This document shows, one piece after another, positions 48,081 through 60,078 of a stretch of 64,000 nt of DNA. Origin of the DNA: Sphagnum compactum (Eukaryota > Bryophyta > Sphagnopsida > Sphagnales); assembly GCA_965153455.1 (NCBI GenBank), contig OZ234499.1, forward strand, positions 10,474,271 to 10,538,270, in the 5' to 3' direction. Each line of letters starts with the position of its first letter. Position 1 is the first letter of the stretch. The notes below the pieces were generated by a model. It made no database searches, was not told the origin of the DNA, and saw only the letters and a program-made list of their open reading frames with translations. The translations under genes and the position numbers were made by a program.

Positions 48081-50796
48081 TTAAAATTTTGGTATCTTTT
48101 CACTTACAAGAGCAACATGCTTAGAATCTTTCTCTAACATCTTCCTAAATGCAGTTTCTGTAGTGCTTAGTGTTCGGTTCAGTGTCCACAAAAGCCCACT
48201 CGATAGCAGGATTTCACACCTAGGCTTGATTCTTTTCTCTAAACTATATCCAAAGTACTGAGGAAAATCCACCAATTCTGACCTCAATCTGTCCAATCTC
48301 AAGAAGTAGTCCCACTTAGGGTGGATATTTTTCTCCACATTCAGACCAAGAAGTTGTGGGAACCGACTAACAATAGTTGTGATCTCTTCTGTAGAAAACC
48401 CCAATTTTGAGAAAAAAGTAATTGTTGGCTTAATGTTGAGCTCCAGGCTTAACCCTAAGGTTTGTGGTGACCGAAAAATTAGTATCCCAAAATCAATCAC
48501 CCCAATGCCAACAAAGTAATCCATCATTGGCTTGAGTTTGGCATCCACACTATAGCCAGTAATCTGTGGAAACCTTGTGATCACCTTCCCTGCATCCACT
48601 GACGATAGTCCAATTTCCAACAGAAATTCAACGACATGTTGTAGCTTGCTATGACTGTAAGTCAATATATGAGGAAATGAAACCAAAATCTTCCCCCATT
48701 TTCCTCGCTCCACTCCAAGGCCCTCAAGGAATGCAGCAGTTGGCTTTAGGTTTTCCTCTGGGCTACACCCAAAAATTTGTGGTCTCTTGAGGACAATGGT
48801 TGGGAGGTCACTAACTGACACACCCATTCCAAGGAGTAGATCAACCACTGGCTTCAGTTTGCCATTCACACTGTAGCTTGTTATAGTGGGGAAGCGGGAG
48901 ACCAAACCTTCAACTTGCTCAGGTGGGAAACCGAGGTGAAGAAAGTACATGAGTGAAGGTCGGAGCTTCCCATCAACAGCATGAACCTGGAGTTGTGGAT
49001 ATTCAGAGAAGCTGATTTCTGGAATTGCTAGGGCTGTTGTTACATCACCATCAACTTGCAATAACCCAACAAGCTCTGTCCGTGGCGGAGGAGGATCTGG
49101 GAAGCTCACGAAAACATCAGCTAAACCCTCTTTGTGTTTTGCTCCCAAGCTCTCTAAATAAGGGAGTAATGTGCTACGAATCTCAGATGTTGTCAACTCT
49201 CTTCCTGCAAAAACATGCTCAATGTTAATTTCCAGAGAAAAATGAATCATTATACTGAAATCAAAACAAGTAAGCAGAGTTGGAAGAATAAATTATATCT
49301 TCTGCATCATTATAGACACTGCCCAAATTTCCCCTCATCCTGCATACTTGATACATTACCAATCACAGCTAATTTTGGCAAATTTCTTTTTCCAAAACAG
49401 ACTAGTATGAAGGCTGTAGAGTCAAGTTCTGAATGTTAACAGTATGTGGCTAATACATTATCTTCATAAGTACTGAGAATTTCTCGATACTTACAATTTA
49501 GACAACCTGAAACAAATTGAGAGGGTACCAAATAATGAGGTTATGGAGATACTTCAGATCTGACAACATGATGGCAAACAATCAGGAAGCAATGAAACAG
49601 AGAAAAAACCCAACCCTAAAAGAACGAGAAAACAAGATGTGAATGAAAAAAATAAAATGAGGAGTGTTTTGCAAACAGCAACATGTACGTTTATTATTGT
49701 AGTATTATTGGGTATTATTGTAGGTTCAGGGACCTTCAACAGCAACATGTACCATATTGTAATTTAGCAGTTTGGAGCGGAGCTGAAAAATCAATCTAAA
49801 ACAATAGCACAGGACCTTCATACATGCCACTCCAATTTTCTCTTGTCAAAATATGACAATAGAATCATCGCCATGTGGTTACTATTAAACTCCCACATTC
49901 AAGGGAATTGGCCTGGATTGAAAAATACAAGCTAATAATGCAGCTTGAAGGTCATTAGTTAGTAACCTGAAATATATCGAGTTCTGTAACGGGATCTTAA
50001 GAGTGCAAGCAGATGGGCCACAAATCGGGAAGCCTTGTTAACAGCTCGTGCAGCAATGGGGGCGCTTACCCCACGACCTTTCAGATAATCAACCACCATA
50101 GCCTTGGCTTCTTCTCTCTCACAGGCCATGTTTTTCCAATTCTGTGCCAGCTCCAAAGATACCTGCCCCCCACCTGTTCTCAATGTCACATTGGTTCAAC
50201 ATTCTATTGGAGTGAGAGACTCCTCTCCACCCAGAAGTTCTGTCCTTTGAGGAAGAAAAAGAAAAAGGAAAAAAAAGAGAAAAAAAAAACAAAGAAAGAA
50301 AGAAAAAAAAAACCAAACATGGACTTTTGGGTGCAGAATGAAATGGTGAACAAACAGCAAGCTCAATTGCAACACTAGAGTACTTCCAGGACACGTAAAA
50401 ACCTAGAGTTCAAGAAGGAAGGTTACAGAGATTCTGTGACAAAATGCAGCTAGAAATTGGAGTCACGTTACAACAAATCACTACATGGCTTGCAGGCCCT
50501 ACTACAGATTCCAAAAGCAGATTGATTTTGCAAAGATAGCAAAGCTTACCAGCGGCGTCGCCGCTGCTCACACCTGCTGCATTCGTGTCCACCCATTGCG
50601 CCGTAGGAAGAAGATAGGCAGGCCGAGCAGCCTGTATGAGGAGTAGCTCCGCATGGTACACAGGAGGTGCATACAAAACACGGAGCAAGCTTCTGGCCAC
50701 TCTCCGACCACCCCATCTGGAAGCTTTTTCCTGTACAGAAGAAGATGGGCTACTTCCTGCACTGAGCAATGGCACTTCCCTCACTGATGAACACAT
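48081..50796 (-). CDS. Organelle mTERF-family protein
   Basis: Plant mTERF proteins bind organellar nucleic acid and act in chloroplast or mitochondrial transcription and RNA maturation. Three exons on the minus strand, 50796-50550, 50173-49967 and 49204-48081, join in phase (donors GTAAGC and GTTACT; acceptors AACAG and TTGCAG) to give about 525 aa. The N-terminus is Ser/Arg-rich with few acids, a probable organelle transit peptide. Exon 2 has the SxxREEAKAMVVDYLKGRG-like entry helix. Exon 3 carries at least seven mTERF repeats, each marked by a Phe-Pro or Arg-Pro step such as SRFPTITSYS, KRPQIFGCSP, SFPHILTYS, TRFPQITGYS, RSPQTLGLS, SRFPQLLGL and DFPQYFGYSLEKRIKPR. The last is the typical C-terminal motif. 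The acceptor of exon 2 has a weak pyrimidine tract and was chosen because it alone keeps the frame. Start: first ATG after a CT-rich leader. Which organelle is unknown. Confidence 0.88.
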
Positions 50797-51300
50797 TCCA
50801 CCACCGAAACCATCCACACAGCGACCAAGCACACGTAGAAACACACACACACACAACGGAGAAGAGGGAAAAGAGAAGAGAGAGAGGAGGGAGACAGAAC
50901 GCAAGCAAAGAAGGAAGGAGAGACAAACGCGGAGAGGAGAGAAGAGAAGGGCGGATGGACACAGATATCCAAGTGATCAGGGTGGATGAAAACGAAGACC
51001 TATCGTCGTGTGGGTGGATGATTACATGAACTCATGTTGATCTACGTGGATGATATAAGGATGATAATGGGTGGATGATTACTGAGCTCGATCGTGATCA
51101 GATGGGGTTCCTTGCTTCGCGCTCTGTCGCTCTTTTTGTTTTGCAGAAGACGAAGACGACGATTGTGCAGGTCGGTCACTCCCTGTCTGCGTCGCTCTGA
51201 AGGACAAGAACTCCGAGGGATGATTGATGGAGAGCAACTCTCCGTTTGTCGCAAGATTCGGGTAACTATGTACTACTGCTGGTGGTAAGACGGATGGACG
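50797..51300. promoter_or_regulatory. Putative bidirectional promoter (mTERF / GNAT)
   Basis: Upstream of the mTERF ATG the minus strand is strongly CT-rich (50860-50955), a typical leader. To the right the plus strand leads toward the GNAT gene, whose coding start lies about 2.1 kb further. Coding frames on both strands here are low-complexity. A shared divergent promoter is inferred; neither start site can be fixed. Confidence 0.35.
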
Positions 51301-52905
51301 CTTATAAATCAGTTAGTTCAATTGTCTGTGTGTGTGTGTGTTTTGTTCCGAGAGTTTGTTTTGCTTCCTTACCTGTGGGCTTCTGGCGAAGAGTTTCCGA
51401 AAGTGAGTTTTTTTTTGGTTTTTGGATTTTGATTCTTGTTTTCATACAAAGAATTTTGCCATGAAGAATAATGTGAGAGAAATTTCTCCAAACATCTTCT
51501 TTGTTTTGGTGATTGTACCGATGATGATGTCGTCTATGACTATTACATGGATTTTCCTTTTTCTTGGAAATCTGTCTCTGTCTCTGTCTCCAATGAAAGT
51601 CTTGAAGCAAGCATGTGATTCTTCTGAGTTCAGCTTGAATTTCCAGCGAGAGGAGATCATCATCATCTTGAATTTGACATTTCTGTGTGATTAAAATCTT
51701 CAAAATGACTAAAACCAAAGCTGGAGCACTCCTCCTATCTGTTTTATGTGCTCTGGTGACCTACTTCTTGCTTCATGATGAGGAAGATGAGGAAAGTAGG
51801 CTGGCTACAAACAGTCATCAAACTACTGCGGTACCTGTTCCAAATACAAGAAGCCAATTATGATGATTTTTGGTACACACTTTGTGATCAAAGATAGATA
51901 GATCTGTTGTCATCATCAATCTCAAGACCTTCTTCTTCTTCTCCTTCTTGTTCCCTGTTTTCTCCAAATTGCAGTGTCTGTAGGGTGGCATGATTTGTGC
52001 ACATAATGAGGATGTTGATGATGATGATGATGATGATGCACTGACTGATTCCACTTACCTCTGGCTTGGGACCAGATGAAGAGAAGAATTAGTTGGTGCC
52101 CTCATTTAGAAAATTGAGTTTTCCTGAATGCAGAACATGATCTTCGTTGCCATGTTTAGAGCTTTACTTGCAACTGTATTGGCAGTGAATGAAGAGTGGA
52201 GCACTCAACATGGGTACTGACAGCACTGGCTGATGAGACAACAACCTGCCAGCTATATTGTTGTACAATGATTTGGTGGTTGAAATTGTATGTGGGATTG
52301 ATGTGCAACAGATGGCTGGCCATTTGAGATAGTGAGAAAAGATCATGAGACTTCTGTAGGAGCTGCTATGCTTGAGAGAGTGGCTGTGAACTTCACTTGT
52401 GTGATTGATGGGGATATACCAGAGAGAATGTCACATTCTTATTACCCTGACTGGAAGGATGCTGATTCAAGCGGAAATTTATTGCAGCTCCCACTGTGTA
52501 GAAGGCCTGAATTTGCAAATGTTCAGGGGTAAGGTTCCTCTCTTCAGATTTCATCAACCTCATCGGTCTATCATCAACAGCATGACAGGGCCATCACAAG
52601 AACAGTTCATAATAAGACAGATTCATGATCCCATGTCAGCTGACTCCTTAACTGTACTGGAAAATCCACTCATTAGCTGGTTTCTTGTCTTGCCATCATG
52701 GTTTGCAGTAAAGTGCAGGTCAGACCTCTTGTGATTTTGTAGCCCTGAGATAATGTCTACATTTGTGGAAGTCAGCTCATATCAGTTCTTTGAACTTATA
52801 TTTGAGTCTTGGCACGTTGAGGCTTTGCAGATGTAGCATTTGTTGTTTCTTGCTTGATTCTCTTTATGGCTTTGCTAACCCAACCAACACTCATTGACTG
52901 TGCAG
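51300..52905 (+). other. Probable leader introns of the GNAT gene
   Basis: No coding exon was recognised. Simple repeats include (GT)n at about 51326-51341 and (GAT)n at about 52016-52039. The region ends in an acceptor-like TTGACTGTGCAG at 52905, and the following exon has an in-frame stop (52929-52931) before its first ATG. The upstream exon or exons are therefore non-coding. Confidence 0.4.
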
Positions 52906-52946
52906 GTATCCCTGATAAGGTGTGGTAATGATTTGGAACAAATCTC

Positions 52947-55060
52947 ATGAGTCTCCACCAGATGGATCTCACACCACTTCCTTTATCCTGTGCTGTTGAT
53001 ATGGGTAGGATCAATCCTTCCCCTCGTCTCTTGCCTTCAAGCTTGGTAGTAGATCATCATTTTGAAACTGCAAAATTCTTAGCAAAACCTGGATGTGTGA
53101 GACGGTGTAAAGCTTCTGAGAGTGACAACCCCCTGCACTCAAGCTTTTTCAACAGCCAGCATGTGGAAACCCTTGGAACTGGAAGAATATCTCTCAAATC
53201 AAGGCCCGGTAGAAAATGGCAGTTAGAAGCTATTCAAAGCGACATTGGAATAAGGCTGTCAGGTTTGACGGTGAACACCAATTGGAAAACAATTGACATT
53301 GAGGAGCTGAGGTCGCTGTTGGCAGCCACAAACCAGAACTGTGAACAATTTCCCAAATTTGATGCAGATGGATCAGTGGCAAAGGTGGACCCAGTGAAGC
53401 TACAACGTGCATTGAGAAATAGCTTTGTTGTAGTGGCACTTAATATGCGAGTTGACATTCCAGAAGATTATTACACTGAAAGACCTCCAGACTCTTGGTT
53501 GGGGAAAAATCGGCTGGTAGCATTTGGGCGGGCCACATCTGATCACACCCTCACTGCTTCTATATATGATCTTGCAGTGAGTTCTCTTCCTCCTAGTTCA
53601 GAATGCAACTGTCATTTCTGTAGGTTCTTGAAACTAATTTCCACACATTGGGCTAATGATCATCTGTATCAGAACTGGTTGTGCCACATGGGAACATTAC
53701 CACAGAATTGCTCAGACATTACCAAGGAATGTTTTTTATGTGCATTATGTTGACAGGGGATTCAATTGTGTGTTCAGTCTTGGGAGTTTTAAACCCTTAA
53801 GATTGGACAGAAGCACTCGTGGCTGGAACATATTGAGCTGGAACAGCAAGCTTCCATCTAAAACTAGTTGCATAGCCCTAATATCCATTAAAATTTCATT
53901 ATCTGGTTATGGGCTCAAAGTATTCAAGTAATTTGCAGGAAGCATCAAATACATGCAGGAAATGAGGCTGCAGACTAATACCTGGCTAAATGACAGGGCT
54001 AAGATTCTCAAGTCTTGTTTTGGAGGAGTAATTTGGAAGTAAGAATCCATATTTAGGATTGGGTCAGCCATATGTGGTCATTTGATTGGTTAACTCTGCA
54101 CTACCTTATTGTTCTTTCTGTTTTGTATACATCATGACAATATGATCCTCAAGATTCTCTGAACAAATGGGTTTTTTGATCTGTTGGCAGGTTGCACCTT
54201 CATTGCAAAGGCAAGGAATTGGGCGTAAACTTCTTCAAAAAATTGTGAGGTGAAGTGAAAATTTCCTCTTCACATTTATGGGTTCTTATCTTTAAAACAT
54301 GTGAGGGCATCATTGAGTTATGCAAGGCACTGATCACTTAATGCTATAACTGATCAGAAGCTGATTAGGAGAATTCTGCAAGCAATGGTTCTGATGATGC
54401 CTAAGACTCCCTTTGTGGTGTGTTTTATTCCAATTGCAGGGAAATATCTCGGCAAGGAATTTCTGACATTGCTGCAATGGCTACACCAGACACAAGGTAA
54501 CAGTGTCATTCAGCCTGTACAAAAGATTGTATATATATTGGGTTTTTATGTACAGAAAGTGCTTTTGCTGCCAAAATCCCTTGGTCAGTTGTGAAATCAC
54601 ACCAGTATAGAGTCATGTGTTTCATGGTCTGCATGCCAATGCAAAGCTCTGCTTTTTAGCATTGTGAGATACAGCAAGGTAGAGTAAATTTTATTTTGCC
54701 TTGCACACTGATCATTGTAATTGACCTTGTGGGCCAACTCTAGTTCTACTTGACTGTCCAACACTTCAGCACCATAGCTTCTGCACCAGACACGCACAAT
54801 GCTTATGCTTCTTAGGTGCTAGTAAAGTATGGTGTTTGTGTGGTTGTCAGCTAAGTAAATGAATTCAGAGAATGTGATTTTGCAGGTGCTTTTTCCAGGC
54901 CTGTGGATTTGGATCAGACATTTTGGGTTCCACTAGTATGGTTTACAGAGCTAAAGACACACGCATAGGCACATGCGTAGAGAAAAATTCTGTGTACTTC
55001 ATCAACTCCAGTAGAGGGAAGGTGGTGGCATCAACAGTAAATATACACAGTTCATGCTAA
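52947..55060 (+). CDS. GNAT-family N-acetyltransferase, possibly plastid
   Basis: GCN5-related acetyltransferases move an acetyl group from acetyl-CoA to an amine. Coding exons 52947-53576, 54191-54249, 54440-54496 and 54886-55060 have GT-AG borders and matching phases and give about 306 aa. The start is the first ATG after an in-frame stop at 52929. The first 80 or so residues are basic and Ser-rich and could be a plastid transit peptide. The catalytic core runs from about residue 100: a strand ending LVAFGRATSD, then IYDLAVAPSLQRQGIGRKLL, in which Gln216-Arg-Gln-Gly-Ile-Gly221 is motif A, the pyrophosphate-binding (R/Q)xxGxG loop. DIAAMATPDTR and CFFQACGFG (motif B region) follow. The final 30 or so residues after MVYRAKD extend past the core and look poorly ordered. 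The substrate (protein N-terminus, lysine or small amine) cannot be told. The gene lies head-to-head with the mTERF gene. Confidence 0.85.
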
Positions 55061-56635
55061 ATTATTGATTTCCAATGGTGATACTGGCAGCTATTATAGG
55101 ACAATATACTGTACACAGATACACTTCTGCATACCAAATTAATGAATTTCTTAAACTCCTAGTGTCAAACCAGTTTTCCATCCAAGGGACACATGAATTT
55201 GTCCCTCAATTTAGTAATGATGGAGTACAACTATACTTACTGTATGATCTGATATTATTGCTGTGTCTTGACAGTAGCATGCCCTATTTAGACTTGCAGG
55301 TTGTCATAGTGCCATACTGATGTCTAAGCATGACATGTCACCATGACCACTGGAAGGGCAATGTTCAGCGTATTGAAGGATTTAAAAGTTGGGCTTTGAT
55401 GGGTGTCTGGGCATTACAATCTGCATCAGGATTTCTTTGAGGGTTTCCGTGTTCCATCGAGGGACTCAGCAATTTCAGCTCTGATGGTTGGGCTTCAGAG
55501 CTGTGGTACTGTTTTCAAAACTCTACGTTTTCTTAATTTTAGTGATTCGTCTTGGACTGTGGTCTGAGGACTCAGTTGAGGGCCTTTGCAGGGTTAGATC
55601 TATAATTTTTGACTTCTCAGGGCTTCGTATAACCATGAGATTCCTTCGATCTCTTAAAAGCAGGTGACCTTTCCTTCAGCCCTTCTTGTATGGAATTTGA
55701 TCCCACTGACAAATGTGGATTTCATTTTCCAGTGGATGGTCCAGGAGTTAGTCTCAATATCTTGGGCTGCAGCAGTCCAGCATTTGAATTAAGTGGCTTT
55801 CTGCCTGTGTCTTGACAGGGTTGGTGGCACAAGGTTCTGCCCTTCTCTGCCCAGGGAAGAAGAACAAGGAACAATTCTGTTGTGAGGATTGAGTTATCTG
55901 ACACATCCATTAGCCATGGGAAAAGTGGTTCATGGGGGTGTTGGATGGGAGACTGCAGTTGACTTGAATGAATTCAATCAGTGAGACTCCATGGGAGGTT
56001 CAATCTACAGCCTCAGTACAGGCCTAACAGATGTTAATAGTCACAGAGTGTTCCAGCAACTTATTCACAGAGCAGGAGAGCGGTTCTAAATTTCCAGGAT
56101 TCTGGACTGCTTCACTAGGTTCTGCAATGACCACAAGCCTGTCCGTGTGTAGTTCTCTAAGTCAACTTTCATGTCTATAGCTTATGGATGCATCTTTGCA
56201 TTCTGGAAGCTGCAAAAGTTGCTTATGGGTGAAGATTGATACTTTGGACATCAAGAAGCTATTGATGTTTTCAGAAGAGGGGAAGTCCCTTGCAGAGTGA
56301 ACTCAGCCAGCTGCCACTGCATCATGAGGGATGGATGGTTGGTGGACATGAAACACTTTTCCATTGGGTTCCTTTTCCCTAGCTACCCATGGTAGTTATG
56401 TCAGTTGCTGTTCTACACCACCAGTCCCACCTCGGAAAGACCCTACTAAGGAACCCGATTTTGGTGGCAAAGTTTTGCCACTCGGTGACCAGATAAATAA
56501 ATTCAGAGTGACTCATACAAAGGATTTTTGTGAAAAAAAAGTGCTAAAGTTGCTCGATTTTGATTTTTTTTGTTTCCTGAAATTGCCATATTAGACAATA
56601 GGAGTTGCAGGGTTGTTTTTTTTCAATTTTGTGAT
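55061..56635. other. 3' flank of GNAT gene, no further gene seen
   Basis: Moderately balanced composition for about 1.3 kb after the stop, with no domain-bearing frame. It may include a long 3' untranslated region or non-coding RNA, but nothing specific supports one. Confidence 0.4.
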
Positions 56636-56639
56636 GTTG

Positions 56640-56740
56640 CCACATGAGCAATCATCCACAAGGAGATTTAGCCACATCTGGCTATAGACCAGCTATGAAA
56701 GGAAATTTTTTATTAAAATCCTTTTATGTCCTGTCTATGT
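56640..56740 (+). repeat. Dispersed repeat family 2, copy 2
   Basis: Core GCAATCATCCACAAGGAGAT followed by TTAGCCACATCTGGCTATAGA, preceded by TTCAATTTTGTGATGTTG. Same order and orientation as the other copies. Confidence 0.7.
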
Positions 56741-57494
56741 GTTTTGAAACAAATGTGTAGAAACAATGTGTAGAATTTCAGTTTGATTTATAATTGTTAG
56801 GGTTGTTTGTTCCAAATTCTATCAAATTAGTTACAATTATTAGTCTCCTCTCACAGATATCCAAGAGATATGATGTGGTGTAAGACATTGAGTCATTTTT
56901 TCATTAATACTAAAATACGAAGATTGTCCCAGTGAATAATGCATGAATGCATGAATGAGTGGATCAATATGGACGTATTTTAGTGCAGTTTTTTCCAAGT
57001 TGGTTTGTTCAGAACTATTTAAGAACCGTGTGTACCAAAATCAAAATCTTCCAATGTTGACAACAATTGAGTATTTAGGCTAACAAAAGAATGACTCAAT
57101 GTGTGTGTGGCATGTGCCGTTTGAGGATAAAAGTAGTCCTATCAGGAATAAAGGATTGGTGACAAATCTGACTTGAATTCTTGCCTATAACTCAATGTAA
57201 TCAGTCTTGAACCTGTGGAGACCAAGTTGTTCTATTTCATTTGTGCAATTACTCATTGCCAGGTAAACCAGCAATGTTTCAGATGAGCTTTGTGTTTTCT
57301 TTGTCTTGCTCATCAATTGCATAATTCTCTTGAGAAGAAGATTTGGATTATGTCAATCTACATAATGATAGTCCCAGACACAAGTTTTTTTGTAAGGAAT
57401 ATGGGTTGTTCTTCCAGGTCCTCAGATGGGGGGGTTGGACTCAGAAAGTCCAATCATGTCCTATGTTACCACCAGTGGCCTTTTTAGGAATTTT

Positions 57495-57660
57495 TGTTTG
57501 TAGCCAAAGTGGCTATCATCCATGAGAAGATGTAGAAAAAGTGGCAATCATCCGTAGGAAGATTTAGCCAAATCTGGTTTTTAATTAAAATAAAAAATAA
57601 AGTACAAATCTTAATTTCATCCTTCTATATTCTTGGCTACAACAATGAAAACCAAGTATA
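57495..57660 (+). repeat. Dispersed repeat family 2, copy 3 (core doubled)
   Basis: The core GTGGC-ATCATCC occurs twice here in tandem (about 57508 and 57541), giving a locally duplicated element. It is followed by TTAGCCAAATCTGG and, further on, CCTTCTATATTCTTGGCTAC. Confidence 0.65.
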
Positions 57661-58127
57661 CAAATTCTGGCGATTTATCCTCTTTTTTATCCCCTCACTT
57701 CTGGTGACTAAAAAACCTTCAAAATTCACTTCTTTTCTGAATTTTGAATTTTGAATTTGGATTTTGGGCTAAATTTCGCCAGGAAAAAAATTCGGGAACT
57801 TTTCATCCAATTCCCAAGGAAACAGTGCCCCTTGTATATTGAGCATGTTGAAATTACATATTTTGAAATTTCTTTCCTTCAAGGAAGAAATTTGCCATCA
57901 GACCAACTCAAACTAATATCAAAATTCTCTCCATTTTTAAACTGGAATTATCTGAATGCCATCAAGTGGATGGCCTTGCTTGATTCATCTTTCACATTTT
58001 TCACAACAGAATATGAGATCACTTTGGTAGGACGAAACCAAGCCGCAGTACTGCCACGCTACCATCATGGATTGTCATCTGCTATTGACATAATGTGACA
58101 TGTAGTGTCTAGACGTGCCCAAATTTT

Positions 58128-58379
58128 TTAAGGTGTACCAAAATTGTGACATAACATCAATTTTTTTTAAAAGATTTTTTTTTTTTTTATCATGTAAAAG
58201 TACATTATGAATGATTATGATGAAATTTGAAATTGTAATGATTTAAAATATGGTACTTATGAAATATTTAACACTTTTTAATTCATTAATTTTGATAGGG
58301 ATCAAAATATAGAAGAAAAAGCTTTTACACTAAAGCCTAGGCACTTTTCGTCCTTAAGTGATTATTGATACACCTTTAA
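58128..58379 (-). mobile_element. MITE-like element, copy C (inverted)
   Basis: Runs from TTAAGGTGTACCAAAAT to GATACACCTTTAAA. Read on the minus strand it aligns with copies A and B: CTATATTTTGATCCCTAT, AATGAATTAAAAAG and CATAATCATTCATAA in the same order. Both ends are kept, so this is the best copy for defining the element. It lies about 390 bases beyond the stop of the polyketide synthase gene. Confidence 0.65.
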
Positions 58380-58767
58380 ACAAAAATTCACCCAGATGTC
58401 AAGTAATTCTGACTCTTGCTTAATTTATTGTGCTACACTAGCTGTGGAATTCCTTGGCAGCTCTGCTGAATGTGAGTGAAAAACTTGAATAATTTTCAGT
58501 ACTCACCCTGCAGCAAGCTTCCAATAAAAGAATAAACTTATACCCTGATCAACTGCTGCCTGTCACTTATGAAAAACGAGGTTCTAGATTTACCCTTTCC
58601 TACGGCTGACCTGCCGACCTTCACAGTGGAGAGAACTTTGGAACTACGTGTTGTCCAGATCTTTCGACCCAATATGGGTTTGTAATTTTATGTCACTTGA
58701 GGATGCTCCTCATGCCAGGATTAGCTTGTGGCTTGGACAAGAACATGAAGATCACTAGGCTTCAGAT

Positions 58768-60078
58768 CTAGTTGACCAAAGGTACACTCTTGAGTACCAG
58801 TGCTTCCATTGTGAGGCCTGGTCCTATGCCCACCAGCAAGCCGTATTGCTTGCCTTCTCCTGTGGTGGCTGATCCCATCTTCTTTGACCGGTTCAGCACC
58901 TGATTCAGCACAAACAATACGCATGCACTGGCCATGTTCCCGTTGCTGGCAAGAATGTCTCTGCTCGCTCTCAGTTTCTCGGGTACTAAACCCAGTTGGT
59001 TTTCTATCTGGTTCAGAATAGCAACGCCGCCTGGATGTACTGCCCAAAAGAGCTCGTTTACGTCTGTGGATTCTGCAAATCCTCTCGCCTCGCTTACAAA
59101 CTCATCGATGCTCTTGGACACCAGTTTAGGAATCTCGGGCCTCAGATGGTAGTACATGCCGGCTTCCATCAAATGTCCGTCGATGGCTCCTTCGCTATCA
59201 GGCACGTTCATCTCTCCTGCCCATTGGATCTCGTACAAGGGGTTCTCGATTTCCGGTTCAGGATCGGAGCCGACGATCACTGCCGCCGCACCATCTCCGA
59301 ACAAGCCTTGACCCACAAGCCCGTCCAAATACTCCTCGCTGGGTGCGCGGAAGAAGATGGCAGTGCATTCGCTGCACACCACAAGCACGCGAGCACCCTT
59401 GTTGTTCTCTGCAAGGTCCTTGGCAACTCTGAGGGCCGCAGCTCCGCCCCAGCAACCAGTCTGGTACATCATCACACGCCTGAGCTTGGGAGAGAGACCC
59501 AGTGACTTGGCCACCAAAAGATCCACTCCGGGCATGTTCACCACACTGGTGGTAGCCATGACGATGTGGGTGATCTCTGACTTGGGACGACCCCATTCCT
59601 GAATAGCCTTCTCTGCTGCTTCCTTGGCCATTTTGGGAACCCATTCCATCACCACTTTGTGACGGTCGTTGAGAGAATGGTCCATGTAGGAACCGATGGA
59701 GGGATACTCTTCCAACAACTCCTTGGTCACCACCATGTGCCGTTTGTCGATGTGCATCTTCTCACCTGCAAAGTTAATACCAGATCATGCATTCTCAAGT
59801 CAATTCTGGCTCCCAGTTAATTATACGTGAGCAAGAACTCTCAATCTTAAGCCAAATTGTTTTTAAACAAAATACCAATTTTTGCATGCAAATTGAACAA
59901 GAAATTGTGACTCACAGATTCGTTTGAACTTGGCTTTGAGCTCAGTCTTGTGATTACAGTTAGTGGCCTCAAAGTAGTAGTCCGGGTATGTACTCTGCTC
60001 ATGGACCGTCGGCGGCACCGTAGTACCAATGGCGAACACAGTTGCCGGCCCCTCTGGTCGCACCCTGGAAGACGCCAT
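58768..60078 (-). CDS. Chalcone-synthase-superfamily type III polyketide synthase
   Basis: A homodimeric ketosynthase that extends a CoA-linked starter with malonyl-CoA. Minus-strand exons 60078-59916 and 59765-58768 flank a 150-bp intron that splits a cysteine codon (Cys55), the classic chalcone synthase intron site. The product is 386 aa, full length. The catalytic triad is intact: Cys159 (YQTGCWGG), His298 (AVHPGGV) and Asn331 (GNMAS), with gatekeeper Phe210 (GLFGDG). Against alfalfa chalcone synthase numbering, pocket residues differ: Thr197 to Phe, Phe265 to Tyr, Ser338 to Ala, Asp136 to Asn, and the GFGPG loop reads GIGPG. Such changes alter starter choice and ring closure in the family, so this is unlikely to be a plain naringenin chalcone synthase. 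It could be a stilbenecarboxylate-, alkylresorcinol- or pyrone-type enzyme. The start ATG at 60078 follows a poly-T and CT-rich leader and matches the family N-terminus. The gene appears functional. Confidence 0.93.

Noticed and set aside
47480-48103. Minus-strand frames downstream of the mTERF stop
   Set aside because: No mTERF repeat or other motif; consistent with 3' untranslated region or spacer.
52332-52734. Plus-strand frames of 66 and 109 aa before the GNAT start
   Set aside because: No domain, and an in-frame stop at 52929 separates the GNAT frame from anything upstream; read as leader intron or exon.
44770-60078. Biosynthetic gene cluster linking the reductase and the polyketide synthase
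   Set aside because: They are 12 kb apart, on opposite strands, with mTERF and GNAT genes between them; family relation alone does not support a cluster.
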